64,000 nucleotides of DNA from CAJQLB01 sp041392065 (lineage in GTDB: Bacteria; Bacteroidota; Bacteroidia; Flavobacteriales; Flavobacteriaceae): NCBI GenBank assembly GCA_041392065.1, contig JAWKMU010000004.1, forward strand, positions 323,361 through 387,360, written 5' to 3'. The notes beneath the pieces were generated by a model. That model had not been told where the DNA came from. It worked only from the letters and a program-made list of their open reading frames with translations, and did not search any database. This document shows, in pieces, positions 18,190 to 26,882 of this stretch (positions are counted from its first letter, which is position 1; every line of letters begins with the position of its first letter). The translations under genes and the position numbers were made by a program.

Positions 18190-20204
18190 GATAATTCTAG
18201 TACAATAGTTTGTTTAGAACTCAGCTTTGTTCCTTTTGCTACAGATTGTTTTTTTACTTTTCCACTTCCAATGATTTTTACTTTCATACCAATGTTTTCC
18301 AATAAAGCAATAGCATCCATTGCTGGCATTCCGTTTAAATCTGGCATAATGGTTTTGTACTTTTGAGCTGTATTGAAATAGTTATCGTAATCAGTTTTAG
18401 TTGCAAGATCTTGAGTTTCTAAATCTTTGATTTCATCAATGATTGGTGTATCAGTAAATATTTTTTGTGCAATTTTTTTGAATACAGGACCAGACACATC
18501 TGCACCATAATAACCAACACTTATATCAGGTTTATGAATTACCACAATACAAGAATACTTAGGATTTTCGGCTGGAAAATATCCTGTAAAAGATGAGATA
18601 TAGCGTTTTTTTTCATCCCAATCTGACATCCAGTATTCGGTTTGAGCTGTTCCTGTTTTTCCTGCCATCGAAAAATTTTCAGCGTATAAACCGTTTCCTG
18701 TTCCGTGTTTCTTTTTTACAACATTTGCCAAAAGTTTTTGCAGCTTGGTCACAGTTTCTTTTGAGCATATTTGTTTATTAATCACATCTTTTTCAAAAAC
18801 TTCTATGGTATTACCAAACTCCTTTACTTCTCTTAAAAATCTAGGTCTGACCATCTCACCATCGTTGGCTATGGCATTATAAAAAGTTAAGGATTGCAAT
18901 GGAGTTAGTTTTACATTATAACCATATGCCATCCACTCTAGAGTAATACCACTCCAAAGTCCGTTTTTTATTCTTGGGTCTGGAATAATAGGCTTGCCTT
19001 CGCCAATAATTGGTAAATTCAAAGTATTTTGAAGGTTCATTCTGTATAAACCATCTACAAACTTTTTAGGATTATCAGTATAACTATTATGAATTGCTCT
19101 AACAATTCCTGTGTTTGAAGACACTTCAAATGCTTTGGCTACAGTTATCTTACCGTAGCCTCCATGTTTTGAATCTCTTACTTTTTTTCCATAAAAAGTT
19201 AAAATTCCATTTTCGGTATCGACAACAGTAGATGTATCTATAACCTTATCTTCTAAAGCTACAGCCAAAGCCATTAATTTAAAGGTTGAACCAGGTTCGT
19301 GAGATTCGCCTACAGCATAATTAAGTCGTTCGTAGTATTTTCCTTCTTGGTTTCTACCAAGGTTTGAAATAGCTTTAATTTCTCCTGTTTTGGTTTCCAT
19401 TACAACCACAGTACCATGGTCTGCTTTGTATTTTTCCAATTGTTCTAACAAAGCATGATGCGCAATATCCTGAATGTTAACGTCTATGGTTGTGTACAAA
19501 TCATAACCGTCTTTTGGTTCTATTTGGTTGTAATCTTCAATTGGTTTCCATTGCCCTTTTCCTATTCTTTGCTTTAACCGTCTTCCATCTGTACCTCGCA
19601 AATACTGCTCTCCAAAGGCGCCATCAATTCCTGCTCTTGTTACATTTCCATTTTCATCAAAACGTTCATAACCTATAGCACGTTGGGCAATTTCACCCAT
19701 TGGATGTTCTCTTTTTGTTTTCTGCTCAACTATTAAGCCTCCTTTAAAAGCTCCCATTTTAAGCAATGGAAAATTTCTAATTCTTAAGTAATTTGAATAA
19801 CCAAGATTTCTACCAAGCAAAAAATATCTGTTTTTATTTGCTCTTGCTTTTCGCAGTTCTTTTTCAAAATAGCTAGAAGTTTTACCATGAAATTTTGCTA
19901 ATGAATCTGAAAGTGGTTTAATGTATGTTTCAAAATTCTTAGCAGAAGGTGTAATAGCATCAAAGCGAATATCATATTTAGGCACTGATGTTGCTAATAA
20001 GTTGCCTCCAGCAGAGTAAACATTACCTCTATTTGCAGGAATGACAACATTTTGTATGGTTCGTTGCTCTGCTAAATCTCTGTATTCATTGCCATGAATG
20101 AATTGAATATTAACCAATTTAACCACAACAAGAATAGCAAAGATAAACATACATCCAGCTACAAAATACAATCGGTTTAATATGTTCTTCTCGTTTACTG
20201 CCAA
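18186..20204 (-). CDS. ftsI: Division-specific penicillin-binding protein 2/3 (FtsI) with PASTA domain
   Basis: A septal transpeptidase. One N-terminal membrane helix (about 10-32) precedes a dimerisation domain beginning IPANRGNVY. The transpeptidase domain has the active-site serine in STFK at 306-309, SSN at 362-364 and KTG at 516-518. Residues about 615-672 form a PASTA domain (MPDLNGMPAMDAIALLENIG), which E. coli FtsI lacks but which is common in this phylum. The predicted start is TTG at 20204, right before the membrane helix. It works with FtsW and lies 9 bases after the ftsL-like gene. Confidence 0.95.
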   Translation of the reverse strand: MAVNEKNILNRLYFVAGCMFIFAILVVVKLVNIQFIHGNEYRDLAEQRTIQNVVIPANRGNVYSAGGNLLATSVPKYDIRFDAITPSAKNFETYIKPLSDSLAKFHGKTSSYFEKELRKARANKNRYFLLGRNLGYSNYLRIRNFPLLKMGAFKGGLIVEQKTKREHPMGEIAQRAIGYERFDENGNVTRAGIDGAFGEQYLRGTDGRRLKQRIGKGQWKPIEDYNQIEPKDGYDLYTTIDVNIQDIAHHALLEQLEKYKADHGTVVVMETKTGEIKAISNLGRNQEGKYYERLNYAVGESHEPGSTFKLMALAVALEDKVIDTSTVVDTENGILTFYGKKVRDSKHGGYGKITVAKAFEVSSNTGIVRAIHNSYTDNPKKFVDGLYRMNLQNTLNLPIIGEGKPIIPDPRIKNGLWSGITLEWMAYGYNVKLTPLQSLTFYNAIANDGEMVRPRFLREVKEFGNTIEVFEKDVINKQICSKETVTKLQKLLANVVKKKHGTGNGLYAENFSMAGKTGTAQTEYWMSDWDEKKRYISSFTGYFPAENPKYSCIVVIHKPDISVGYYGADVSGPVFKKIAQKIFTDTPIIDEIKDLETQDLATKTDYDNYFNTAQKYKTIMPDLNGMPAMDAIALLENIGMKVKIIGSGKVKKQSVAKGTKLSSKQTIVLELS

Positions 20205-20213
20205 GACTGAACT

Positions 20214-20531
20214 TTAATTTTTAGATGTTACTTTTATCTTTTTTGGTGGCACTTCAGATGGTGCTAACCCTTTATCTGACAGCTTTCTTCGTATTGAAGA
20301 TTCTTTTTTAAGCTCCATTAATGTTTTCCTACCTTCAACAAAAGCTGATCTTAATTCTTTTACTTCTTCTTTTAGACTTGCTATTTCGTATACTTTTCTA
20401 TCTGCACTATGTGAACTTGCAATCATAATTACAGCAAGTGCAGATAAAAACAGTATTAATCTCCAATTCTTAAATGAATCGTCACTGATTAAAAAAGTTC
20501 CTCTTAAAACGCTATAAATATTTTTTTTCAC
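20214..20531 (-). CDS. ftsL: FtsL-like divisome protein
   Basis: A 105-residue bitopic protein: about 25 cytoplasmic residues, one membrane helix (about 25-43), then a heptad-like coiled segment (VYEIASLKEEVKELRSAFVEGRK). This topology and the position between rsmH and ftsI are those of FtsL. Sequence similarity to proteobacterial FtsL is not obvious, which is usual. The start is GTG at 20531, two bases after the rsmH stop. It probably scaffolds FtsQ and FtsI through its periplasmic coil. Confidence 0.85.
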   Translation of the reverse strand: MKKNIYSVLRGTFLISDDSFKNWRLILFLSALAVIMIASSHSADRKVYEIASLKEEVKELRSAFVEGRKTLMELKKESSIRRKLSDKGLAPSEVPPKKIKVTSKN

Positions 20532-20533
20532 TT

Positions 20534-21442
20534 TTATAGTTTTTCAGCTATTCTCAATTTTGCGCTTCGCGCTCTATTATTTAACTGAATTTCTTCCTTG
20601 CTTGGTACAATGAGATTTCCAATTTTTTTTAGTGGAACACTTACATTACCAAACACATCTTTTTCTGGTTCTCCTTCAAACATGCCACTTCTTATAAATC
20701 TTTTTACTAATCTATCCTCAAGCGAGTGATAGGAAATAAGACTCAAACGACCTCCTTTTTTGAGTAATTCAGGTGTTTGTAATAAAAACTCTTTTAAAGC
20801 TTCAATTTCCTGATTAACCTCTATTCGGATAGCTTGGTAGATTTGGGCCAAAATTTTGTTTTCCTTTTTTGGTGGTAAATATTTTTTTAAAATATTTTTA
20901 AGTTGATCAGATGTAATTATTGGATTCGCTTTGCGCTCTGTAACAATTGTTCTAGCTAAAGCAGGTGCATTTCTTAGCTCTCCATATTGCCAAAACACTT
21001 GTCTTAACTGCTCTTCGGCATACTCATTAACGACATGAAACGCCGACAGTTGTTCTTGCTGATTCATTCTCATATCAAGGTTAGATTCAAACCGAGTTGA
21101 AAAACCTCTCTCTGGAATGTCAAATTGGTGTGAAGACACACCAAAATCAGCAAGAATACCGTCAATTGACATTACGCCATGAAATTTCAGGAAACGTTTT
21201 ACGTACCTGAAATTTTCATTTATTAGCGTAAATCTGCTATCATCAATTCTATTTAAAAGAGCGTCTTGATCTTGATCAAATGCTATTAATCGTCCATCTT
21301 TACCAAGTCTTTTTAATATTTCCTTGCTATGGCCTCCACCTCCAAAAGTGACATCAACGTAAGTGCCATTTTCAATAATATTTAAACCATCTACAGTTTC
21401 CTTTAATAAAACTGGGTTATGATATTGCTGCATTGTCATCAT
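20534..21442 (-). CDS. rsmH: 16S rRNA (cytosine(1402)-N(4))-methyltransferase
   Basis: A 302-residue SAM-dependent methyltransferase (MraW). The SAM loop DVTFGGGGHSKEIL is near residues 30-43, DFGVSSHQFD matches the DLGVSS catalytic motif, and ISYHSLEDRLVKRF is the conserved MraW signature. Three closely spaced ATGs (21442, 21439, 21433) make the exact start uncertain; the first overlaps the mraZ 3' end by 26 bases. It stands in its standard place after mraZ. Confidence 0.96.
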   Translation of the reverse strand: MMTMQQYHNPVLLKETVDGLNIIENGTYVDVTFGGGGHSKEILKRLGKDGRLIAFDQDQDALLNRIDDSRFTLINENFRYVKRFLKFHGVMSIDGILADFGVSSHQFDIPERGFSTRFESNLDMRMNQQEQLSAFHVVNEYAEEQLRQVFWQYGELRNAPALARTIVTERKANPIITSDQLKNILKKYLPPKKENKILAQIYQAIRIEVNQEIEALKEFLLQTPELLKKGGRLSLISYHSLEDRLVKRFIRSGMFEGEPEKDVFGNVSVPLKKIGNLIVPSKEEIQLNNRARSAKLRIAEKL

Positions 21443-21887
21443 CTTGTCCCATTACGTCTTCAGCTAAATCTGCAAAATCTATAGCTGCATCATCAATTGC
21501 TTTTTCGTAGTTGTCTTTATCCCAAATCTCAATGATGTTAACTGCAGAAGAAACAACTAATTCTTTAGAAATTCCTGCAAAAGCAATAAGGTCTTTTGGT
21601 ATTAACAATCTACCAGAAGCATCCAGCTCCACAACTTTTACTCCTGCTGTAAATCGCCTAATAAAGTCATTGTTCTTCTTTTTAAAACGATTGAGTTTGT
21701 TCACTTTTTGCATCAAACTTTCCCATTCATTCATAGGATATAGCTCCAAACAAGGCTGAAATACTGCACGTTTTAATACAAAACCATTTTGCATCACAGG
21801 AGCCAACTGCTTCTTTAAAGCAGACGGAAACATAAGCCTACCCTTGGTATCTGCTTTACATTCGTATGTTCCTATTAATGAATTCAA
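21417..21887 (-). CDS. mraZ: Transcriptional regulator MraZ
   Basis: A DNA-binding repressor of its own division operon, built from two AbrB-like half folds. From a TTG at 21887 it is 156 residues: NSLIGTYECKADTKGRLMFP carries the first DxKGR motif and ELDASGRLLIPKDL the second. Family members start right before the IGTYECK strand. A longer reading frame reaches a GTG at 21947, but that codon lies inside the operator repeats and its extra residues are not MraZ-like. The coding region ends inside the start of rsmH. Confidence 0.93.
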   Translation of the reverse strand: MNSLIGTYECKADTKGRLMFPSALKKQLAPVMQNGFVLKRAVFQPCLELYPMNEWESLMQKVNKLNRFKKKNNDFIRRFTAGVKVVELDASGRLLIPKDLIAFAGISKELVVSSAVNIIEIWDKDNYEKAIDDAAIDFADLAEDVMGQDDDNAAIS

Positions 21888-21914
21888 GGTATTCTGGTTT
21901 TGATATATAGGTTT

Positions 21915-21922
21915 CAAATCTA
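21915..21922 (-). promoter_or_regulatory. Predicted -7 box of the mraZ/dcw promoter
   Basis: TAGATTTG on minus, an exact match to the Bacteroidota -7 consensus TAnnTTTG. It lies 28 bases upstream of the mraZ TTG and directly downstream of the MraZ repeats. No well-spaced -33 TTTG was found; that region is occupied by the repeats. Confidence 0.5.
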
Positions 21923-21930
21923 AAAAAATT

Positions 21931-21960
21931 TTACCACAATTTACCACAATTTACCACTTT
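21931..21960 (-). promoter_or_regulatory. MraZ operator: three 10-bp direct repeats
   Basis: Three tandem 10-base units on minus, each containing GTGGTAA or AGTGGTAA at an exact 10-base period. Known MraZ operators are likewise three GTGG-type repeats spaced one helical turn apart. The location just upstream of the mraZ -7 box would let bound MraZ block the promoter. Confidence 0.8.
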
Positions 21961-22117
21961 GTTAATAAATTTCTATAAAAAGCACATTATATCGCTAAAA
22001 ATTTATTGGCATTTATTCTGAAACTGTACCTGTAACGAAATTTTATCGTGCTATTTTTAATTAACAAATGATTGGGTTTTTTGTTAATAGCCATTCTTTA
22101 TGTTAAATAAATTTGTG

Positions 22118-22125
22118 TAGATTTG
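22118..22125 (+). promoter_or_regulatory. Predicted -7 box for the alpha/beta hydrolase gene
   Basis: TAGATTTG, an exact TAnnTTTG match, 26 bases before the ATG at 22152. It supports that start over the upstream in-frame ATG at 22113. The -33 element is weak. Confidence 0.45.
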
Positions 22126-22151
22126 CCTTTGACCAGAATCATCAACTATTA

Positions 22152-22916
22152 ATGGCTCATAGATTAAAAAAAGAAAAGAATTACAGTTACATTGAAGTAG
22201 GAAAAGGAACGCCGATTATTGTGCTGCATGGCCTTATGGGAGGTTTAAGTAATTTTGATGCAGTAACCAGTTTTTTTAGTAAAAATGGTTATAAAGTTGT
22301 GATTCCCGAATTGCCTATTTATACGATGTCCTTGCTTAAAACCAATGTTAAAAGTTTTGCAAAATATTTGCATGATTTTATAGAGTTTAAAGGCTATGAC
22401 GAAGTTATTTTATTAGGGAATTCTTTAGGTGGTCATATTGGTTTGTACCACACCAAAATGTATCATGGAAAAGTTAAAGCTCTTGTTATAACTGGAAGCT
22501 CTGGTCTTTATGAAAGTGCAATGGGAAGCGGTTATACCAAAAGAAGCGACTACGAAGTAATCAAGAAAAAAGCCCAAGATGTTTTTTATGATCCAACAGT
22601 AGCTACTAAAGAAATTGTAGACGAAGTTTATAAAACTGTAAACGACAGAAACAAGTTGATTAAAACTTTAGCAATCGCTAAAAGTGCTATCAGACATAAT
22701 ATGGCTAAGGACTTGCCAAAAATGCACACACCTACTTGTGTGATTTGGGGAAAAAACGATAATGTAACCCCTCCAAATGTAGCAGAAGAGTTTCATGAAC
22801 TTTTACCAGATTCAGATTTATTTTGGATTGATAAATGTGGTCATGCCGCAATGATGGAACATCCTGATGAATTCAATGCCATTTTACATAAATGGTTATT
22901 GGAAAGAGGTTTTTAA
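22152..22916 (+). CDS. Alpha/beta-fold hydrolase
   Basis: A 254-residue cytoplasmic serine hydrolase of unknown substrate. The oxyanion segment LHGLMGG (25-31), nucleophile elbow GNSLGGH with S91, acid in WGKNDNVTPP and histidine in DKCGHAAMMEHP complete the catalytic triad. The start is ATG 22152, since the predicted promoter lies within the longer reading frame. It stands 49 bases before the ysxC start on the same strand, so the two may be co-transcribed. Length and motifs fit esterase or C-C hydrolase families equally well. Confidence 0.85.
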   Translation: MAHRLKKEKNYSYIEVGKGTPIIVLHGLMGGLSNFDAVTSFFSKNGYKVVIPELPIYTMSLLKTNVKSFAKYLHDFIEFKGYDEVILLGNSLGGHIGLYHTKMYHGKVKALVITGSSGLYESAMGSGYTKRSDYEVIKKKAQDVFYDPTVATKEIVDEVYKTVNDRNKLIKTLAIAKSAIRHNMAKDLPKMHTPTCVIWGKNDNVTPPNVAEEFHELLPDSDLFWIDKCGHAAMMEHPDEFNAILHKWLLERGF

Positions 22917-22965
22917 GTTAAATTTTCATCTAAAAAAAAGATTCCCTTTTTCAAGAGAAATAAAT

Positions 22966-23568
22966 ATGCAAATAAAATCTGCCGAATTTGTTGTAAGCAA
23001 TCAAGACGTTGACAAATGTCCTAAAAACCATATTCCAGAATACGCTTTTATTGGAAGAAGTAATGTTGGAAAATCGTCATTAATCAACATGCTTACCAAC
23101 AGAAAAAGCTTGGCAAAAACTTCAGGAAAACCTGGAAAAACACAACTTATCAATCATTTTATCATCAACAGTAATTGGTATTTGGTTGATTTGCCTGGTT
23201 ATGGTTACGCAAAAGTTTCAAAATCAGAAAAAAATACGTTTCAGAAGTTTATTACCGAATATTTTAAAAAAAGAGAACAATTGGTTTGTGCTTTTGTTCT
23301 TGTTGATATTAGACATGAGCCACAACAAATTGATTTGAACTTTATGGAGTGGTTAGGTGAAAATAGCATCCCATTTTGTATCATATTTACAAAAGCTGAT
23401 AAATTAAAACCTAAAGCCATAGAAAACCATGTTGAAGCATATAAAAATATAATGCTCGAAACTTGGGAAGAAATGCCACAGCACTTTATTACTTCATCAT
23501 CAAAAGGAATTGGTCAAGAAGAACTATTAGAGTATATAGACAGTATTAACGGCTCTTTAAATTCTTAA
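22966..23568 (+). CDS. ysxC: Ribosome biogenesis GTPase YsxC/EngB
   Basis: A 200-residue GTPase needed for large-subunit assembly. G1 GRSNVGKS is at 30-37, then a threonine-containing switch (SGKPGKTQLINHF), G3 DLPGYGYAKVS, G4 TKADK, and SSKGIG as G5. The start is set at ATG 22966 because the family begins MQIKSAEFVVS. A longer frame from 22867 would overlap the hydrolase gene. It ends four bases into the convergent phosphatase gene. Confidence 0.95.
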   Translation: MQIKSAEFVVSNQDVDKCPKNHIPEYAFIGRSNVGKSSLINMLTNRKSLAKTSGKPGKTQLINHFIINSNWYLVDLPGYGYAKVSKSEKNTFQKFITEYFKKREQLVCAFVLVDIRHEPQQIDLNFMEWLGENSIPFCIIFTKADKLKPKAIENHVEAYKNIMLETWEEMPQHFITSSSKGIGQEELLEYIDSINGSLNS

Positions 23569-25196
23569 TTTTTTAGCACTTCTTTAATAGGAGTTCCAGT
23601 ATTTCCGTTAGGAAAACTAATACCTAACAATGCAGACATAGTTGGTGCAATATCTACAATTCTAGTTTTTTGGTAAGTACTTCCTTTATTGATACCTTTT
23701 CCAAAAAACAACAATGGAATGTGTGTATCATAATTAAAACCTGAACCATGTGTTGAACCTGTTCTGCTATACGAAATTGTGGCTGGATTATTTACGTAAA
23801 CAACATCGCCTGATCGTTTTTGGTTAAATCCATTTTGTAAAAGCTCTTCGACACCAGTATTAAAATTTGCAGAAGTGAATACAGAACCAGAATACGCTTT
23901 GTCTACAGATTCATATTTAATTATTTCGTTTACAATGGCATTTTGCACATCACTTAGATTAAGCTTTAGTTCTTTTAGCTTTTCATGATTTAAAAAAATC
24001 TGATTGTTACTAACATTTTCAATTAACTCTGCCGATTTATAAGTGTCTAACATAAAATCGTTAAACATTTGCTTTTCAAGGTTTGAGTTAACATAACCTG
24101 CTGGAATTTTCAAGCTTTGTAAATATGATGGTACATGGACAGCTCCATGATCTGCAGTTAAAAACACTGTATACTCTCCTTTTCCAACCTTAGCATCAAG
24201 AACATTAAATAGTCTTTCTAAATCTTGATCCAATCTTAAATAAGTATCTTGTACTTCTTTAGAATTTACTCCAAAATTGTGCCCAACATAATCTGTACTT
24301 GAATAGCTTATAGCCAAAACATCTGTTATATTATCCTCTCCTAAATTTTCGCCATCAATGGCAGCTATGGCAAAATCAGTAACAATGCTATTGCCATAAG
24401 GCGTAGTTCTTAAAATATCAAAACCACCATTTTCAGTGCTTAAAGTCTTTAAATCGTAAGGAAAAGATGCAGTTTCTTTGCCTTTAAAACCGCCTTCAAA
24501 ATCATTAATATCGTCTCCACTCTCAACATAAGTACCAATATTATATAAAGAGTTCCAAACTTTCATGTATTTTGACACATTATCACTTTTGTTGTATTGC
24601 TTTACCCAATTAGGCAATTCGGTCATATAATGAGTGCTTGTAATAAAACTGCCTTCACTTTTACCATGAAACCAGTAGGCTGCATTAGCAGTGTGCCCTG
24701 CAGGCAGAATAGCTCCTCTATCTTTTAAAGAAATCCCAATGGTTTTTCCTCTCATTTGGGTAAATAACCTGTTTTCGTCTGCAAAGCTTGTAGTTTTCAT
24801 TCTATGAGGTGACATTTGCCCAGCATAATCGTTAGTACCAACAGATGCTACAGAATTATCTCCAGCACAATACACTGTTTCTTTTTGCTCTTTATCGTAC
24901 CAATTGTTTGAGATGATGCCATGATATTTTGGAGTTGTTCCAGTATATATTGACGCGTGTCCTGGTCCTGTATAAGTTGGCACATAGTTAAAATGATTGT
25001 TTTTGCAATTAAAGCCTTCATTCATCATTCGTTTAAAACCTCCTTCTCCAAAACGGTTTTCAAAACGAGTTAAATAATCATATCGCATTTGGTCAACAAC
25101 AATACCAACAACCAATTTTGGTCTGTTTGAATTATCTTGACTAAATGAAAGATTTGTTAAGAAAACAATTGCAAAAAAACTAAATACGTACTTCAT
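23565..25196 (-). CDS. pafA: PafA-type alkaline phosphatase
   Basis: A 543-residue periplasmic phosphomonoesterase of the alkaline phosphatase superfamily. The signal peptide is residues 1-20. The metal ligand Asp is in VDQMRYD, the nucleophile threonine is T76 in TYTGPGHAS, SNNW corresponds to the PafA asparagine, and the diagnostic Lys/Arg pair is in SLKDRGAIL (K158, R160). The remaining zinc ligands are in STDYVGHNF, TADHGA and DTHIPLL. The Lys-Arg pair points to phosphomonoesterase rather than diesterase activity. The start is ATG 25196, where the signal peptide begins. Confidence 0.88.
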   Translation of the reverse strand: MKYVFSFFAIVFLTNLSFSQDNSNRPKLVVGIVVDQMRYDYLTRFENRFGEGGFKRMMNEGFNCKNNHFNYVPTYTGPGHASIYTGTTPKYHGIISNNWYDKEQKETVYCAGDNSVASVGTNDYAGQMSPHRMKTTSFADENRLFTQMRGKTIGISLKDRGAILPAGHTANAAYWFHGKSEGSFITSTHYMTELPNWVKQYNKSDNVSKYMKVWNSLYNIGTYVESGDDINDFEGGFKGKETASFPYDLKTLSTENGGFDILRTTPYGNSIVTDFAIAAIDGENLGEDNITDVLAISYSSTDYVGHNFGVNSKEVQDTYLRLDQDLERLFNVLDAKVGKGEYTVFLTADHGAVHVPSYLQSLKIPAGYVNSNLEKQMFNDFMLDTYKSAELIENVSNNQIFLNHEKLKELKLNLSDVQNAIVNEIIKYESVDKAYSGSVFTSANFNTGVEELLQNGFNQKRSGDVVYVNNPATISYSRTGSTHGSGFNYDTHIPLLFFGKGINKGSTYQKTRIVDIAPTMSALLGISFPNGNTGTPIKEVLKN

Positions 25197-25377
25197 GTTG
25201 CGTTTTAAATAAATGATTTTCAAAAATAAGAATTTTAGCACTTGCAATTCTTAAATTACCATTAAATAATGGTTTGTTGTGATTTAATCATTAATTGTAC
25301 CAAATGTTACTATTCTTTTCCAATAAATTTTATGGTAACCGTTATATTTTTTTACTTTAGCGGTAACTAAAATTAGC

Positions 25378-26115
25378 ATGACATACCTTCATAATATTGG
25401 GCTTTATTTTTTAATGATTAAGGAAATGTTTCGTAAGCCAACCAAATGGTCTGTAATGAAACATCTTATTTTAAAAGATATTGACGACCTTATCATAGGT
25501 TCTTTAGGCATTGTTGCTTTTATTTCGTTTTTTGTTGGTGGTGTTATTACCATTCAAACCGCATTAAACATAAGCAACCCTTTAATACCAAAATATCTTG
25601 TTGGATTTGCAACAAGGCAATCGGTTATTTTAGAGTTTGCTCCTACTTTCACCTCCATCATTATGGCAGGAAAAGTTGGTTCTTTTATTACTTCAAGCAT
25701 AGGAACTATGAGAGTTACAGAACAAATTGATGCTCTTGAAGTTATGGGAATAAACAGTTTAAACTACCTCGTTTTTCCCAAAGCAGTGGCTCTAATGCTT
25801 TATCCTTTTGCCATAGCTATTGGGATGTTTTTGGGTATTTTAGGAGGAATGGCAGCTTGTGTGCTTGGTGGTTATACCACTTTGGATGATTACATTTTAG
25901 GTTTGCAAACGGATTTTGATTCGTTTCACATGACATATTCGTTTATAAAGACCTTTATTTTTGCCTTTGTGTTGGCAACAATCCCTTCTTTTCATGGTTA
26001 CTATATGAAAGGTGGAGCATTGGAGGTAGGAAAAGCAAGTACCACTTCGTTTGTTTGGACTGCTGTGGTAATCATACTCTTAAATTATATATTAACAGAC
26101 ATGCTTTTAGGATAA
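25378..26115 (+). CDS. mlaE: MlaE-family lipid ABC transporter permease
   Basis: A 245-residue permease of the MlaE/YrbE type, moving phospholipids between the membranes with an MCE protein. Five or six membrane segments are seen. Conserved features are GGVITIQTALNI near the N-terminus, the EFAPTFTSIIMAGKVGSFITSSIGTMRVTEQIDALEVMG block (key residues E, R and EQIDAL) and ALMLYPFAIAIG. The stop overlaps the ATG of the ATPase gene (TAATG). No MCE (MlaD) gene is present in this window, so the partner must be encoded elsewhere. Confidence 0.9.
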   Translation: MTYLHNIGLYFLMIKEMFRKPTKWSVMKHLILKDIDDLIIGSLGIVAFISFFVGGVITIQTALNISNPLIPKYLVGFATRQSVILEFAPTFTSIIMAGKVGSFITSSIGTMRVTEQIDALEVMGINSLNYLVFPKAVALMLYPFAIAIGMFLGILGGMAACVLGGYTTLDDYILGLQTDFDSFHMTYSFIKTFIFAFVLATIPSFHGYYMKGGALEVGKASTTSFVWTAVVIILLNYILTDMLLG

Positions 26116-26882
26116 TGATTGTAGTTGAAGATTTACATAAATCGTTTGGTGATGCTCATGTCTTAAAAGGCATTAGCACTACTTTTGATAAAGGAAAAAC
26201 CAATTTAATCATTGGGCAAAGTGGCTCTGGAAAAACGGTATTTTTAAAATGTCTTTTAGGTTTGTTTAGTTATGAATCTGGTTCTATTTCTTATGATGGA
26301 AACATTTTTTCTAAGCTTTCTGAAGACGAAAAAAGAAATTTACGCTCACAAATAGGAATGGTTTTTCAAGGCAGTGCTCTTTTTGATTCTATGACCATTG
26401 CCGAGAACGTTATGTTTCCATTACGTATGTTCACTAAGATGAGTAAAAGTGAAATGCAAGATCGTGTTAATGTGGTACTAAAACGTGTAAACCTTGCCGA
26501 TGCACATCATAAAATGCCAAGTGAAGCTTCTGGTGGTATGCAAAAACGTGTTGCCATTGCAAGAGCCATTGTAAACAATCCTAAGTATTTGTTTTGTGAC
26601 GAGCCAAACTCTGGTTTAGACCCAAAAACAGCTATTGTTATTGATAATTTGATACAAGAAATTACAGAAGAATATCAAATAGTAACAGTCATTAACTCGC
26701 ACGACATGAACTCTGTCATGGAAATTGGCGAAAAAATAGTCTTTTTAAAAGATGGACTTAAAGCTTGGGAAGGTTCAAAAGACACCATCTTTAAAACAGA
26801 CAATGAAGTTGTAACTGATTTTGTTTACTCTTCAAACTTATTCAAAAAAGTACGAAAAATGTATTTGGAAGAAAACCAATAA
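26115..26882 (+). CDS. mlaF: MlaF-family lipid ABC transporter ATPase
   Basis: A 255-residue ATPase. Walker A GQSGSGKT at 34-41, Q-loop in GMVFQGSALFDSMT, signature ASGGMQKR, Walker B YLFCDEPNSGLDP and the switch histidine in NSHDM. The signature SGGM and the SALFDSMT region are typical of MlaF. The start at ATG 26115 overlaps the mlaE stop and matches the family N-terminus IVVEDLHKSFG; a longer frame from 26055 lies wholly inside mlaE. It ends one base before the convergent DUF389 gene. Confidence 0.93.
   Translation: MIVVEDLHKSFGDAHVLKGISTTFDKGKTNLIIGQSGSGKTVFLKCLLGLFSYESGSISYDGNIFSKLSEDEKRNLRSQIGMVFQGSALFDSMTIAENVMFPLRMFTKMSKSEMQDRVNVVLKRVNLADAHHKMPSEASGGMQKRVAIARAIVNNPKYLFCDEPNSGLDPKTAIVIDNLIQEITEEYQIVTVINSHDMNSVMEIGEKIVFLKDGLKAWEGSKDTIFKTDNEVVTDFVYSSNLFKKVRKMYLEENQ

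Noticed and set aside
21888..21947. N-terminal extension of mraZ from a GTG at 21947
   Set aside because: The codon lies within the operator repeats and upstream of the predicted -7 box; the added residues do not resemble MraZ.
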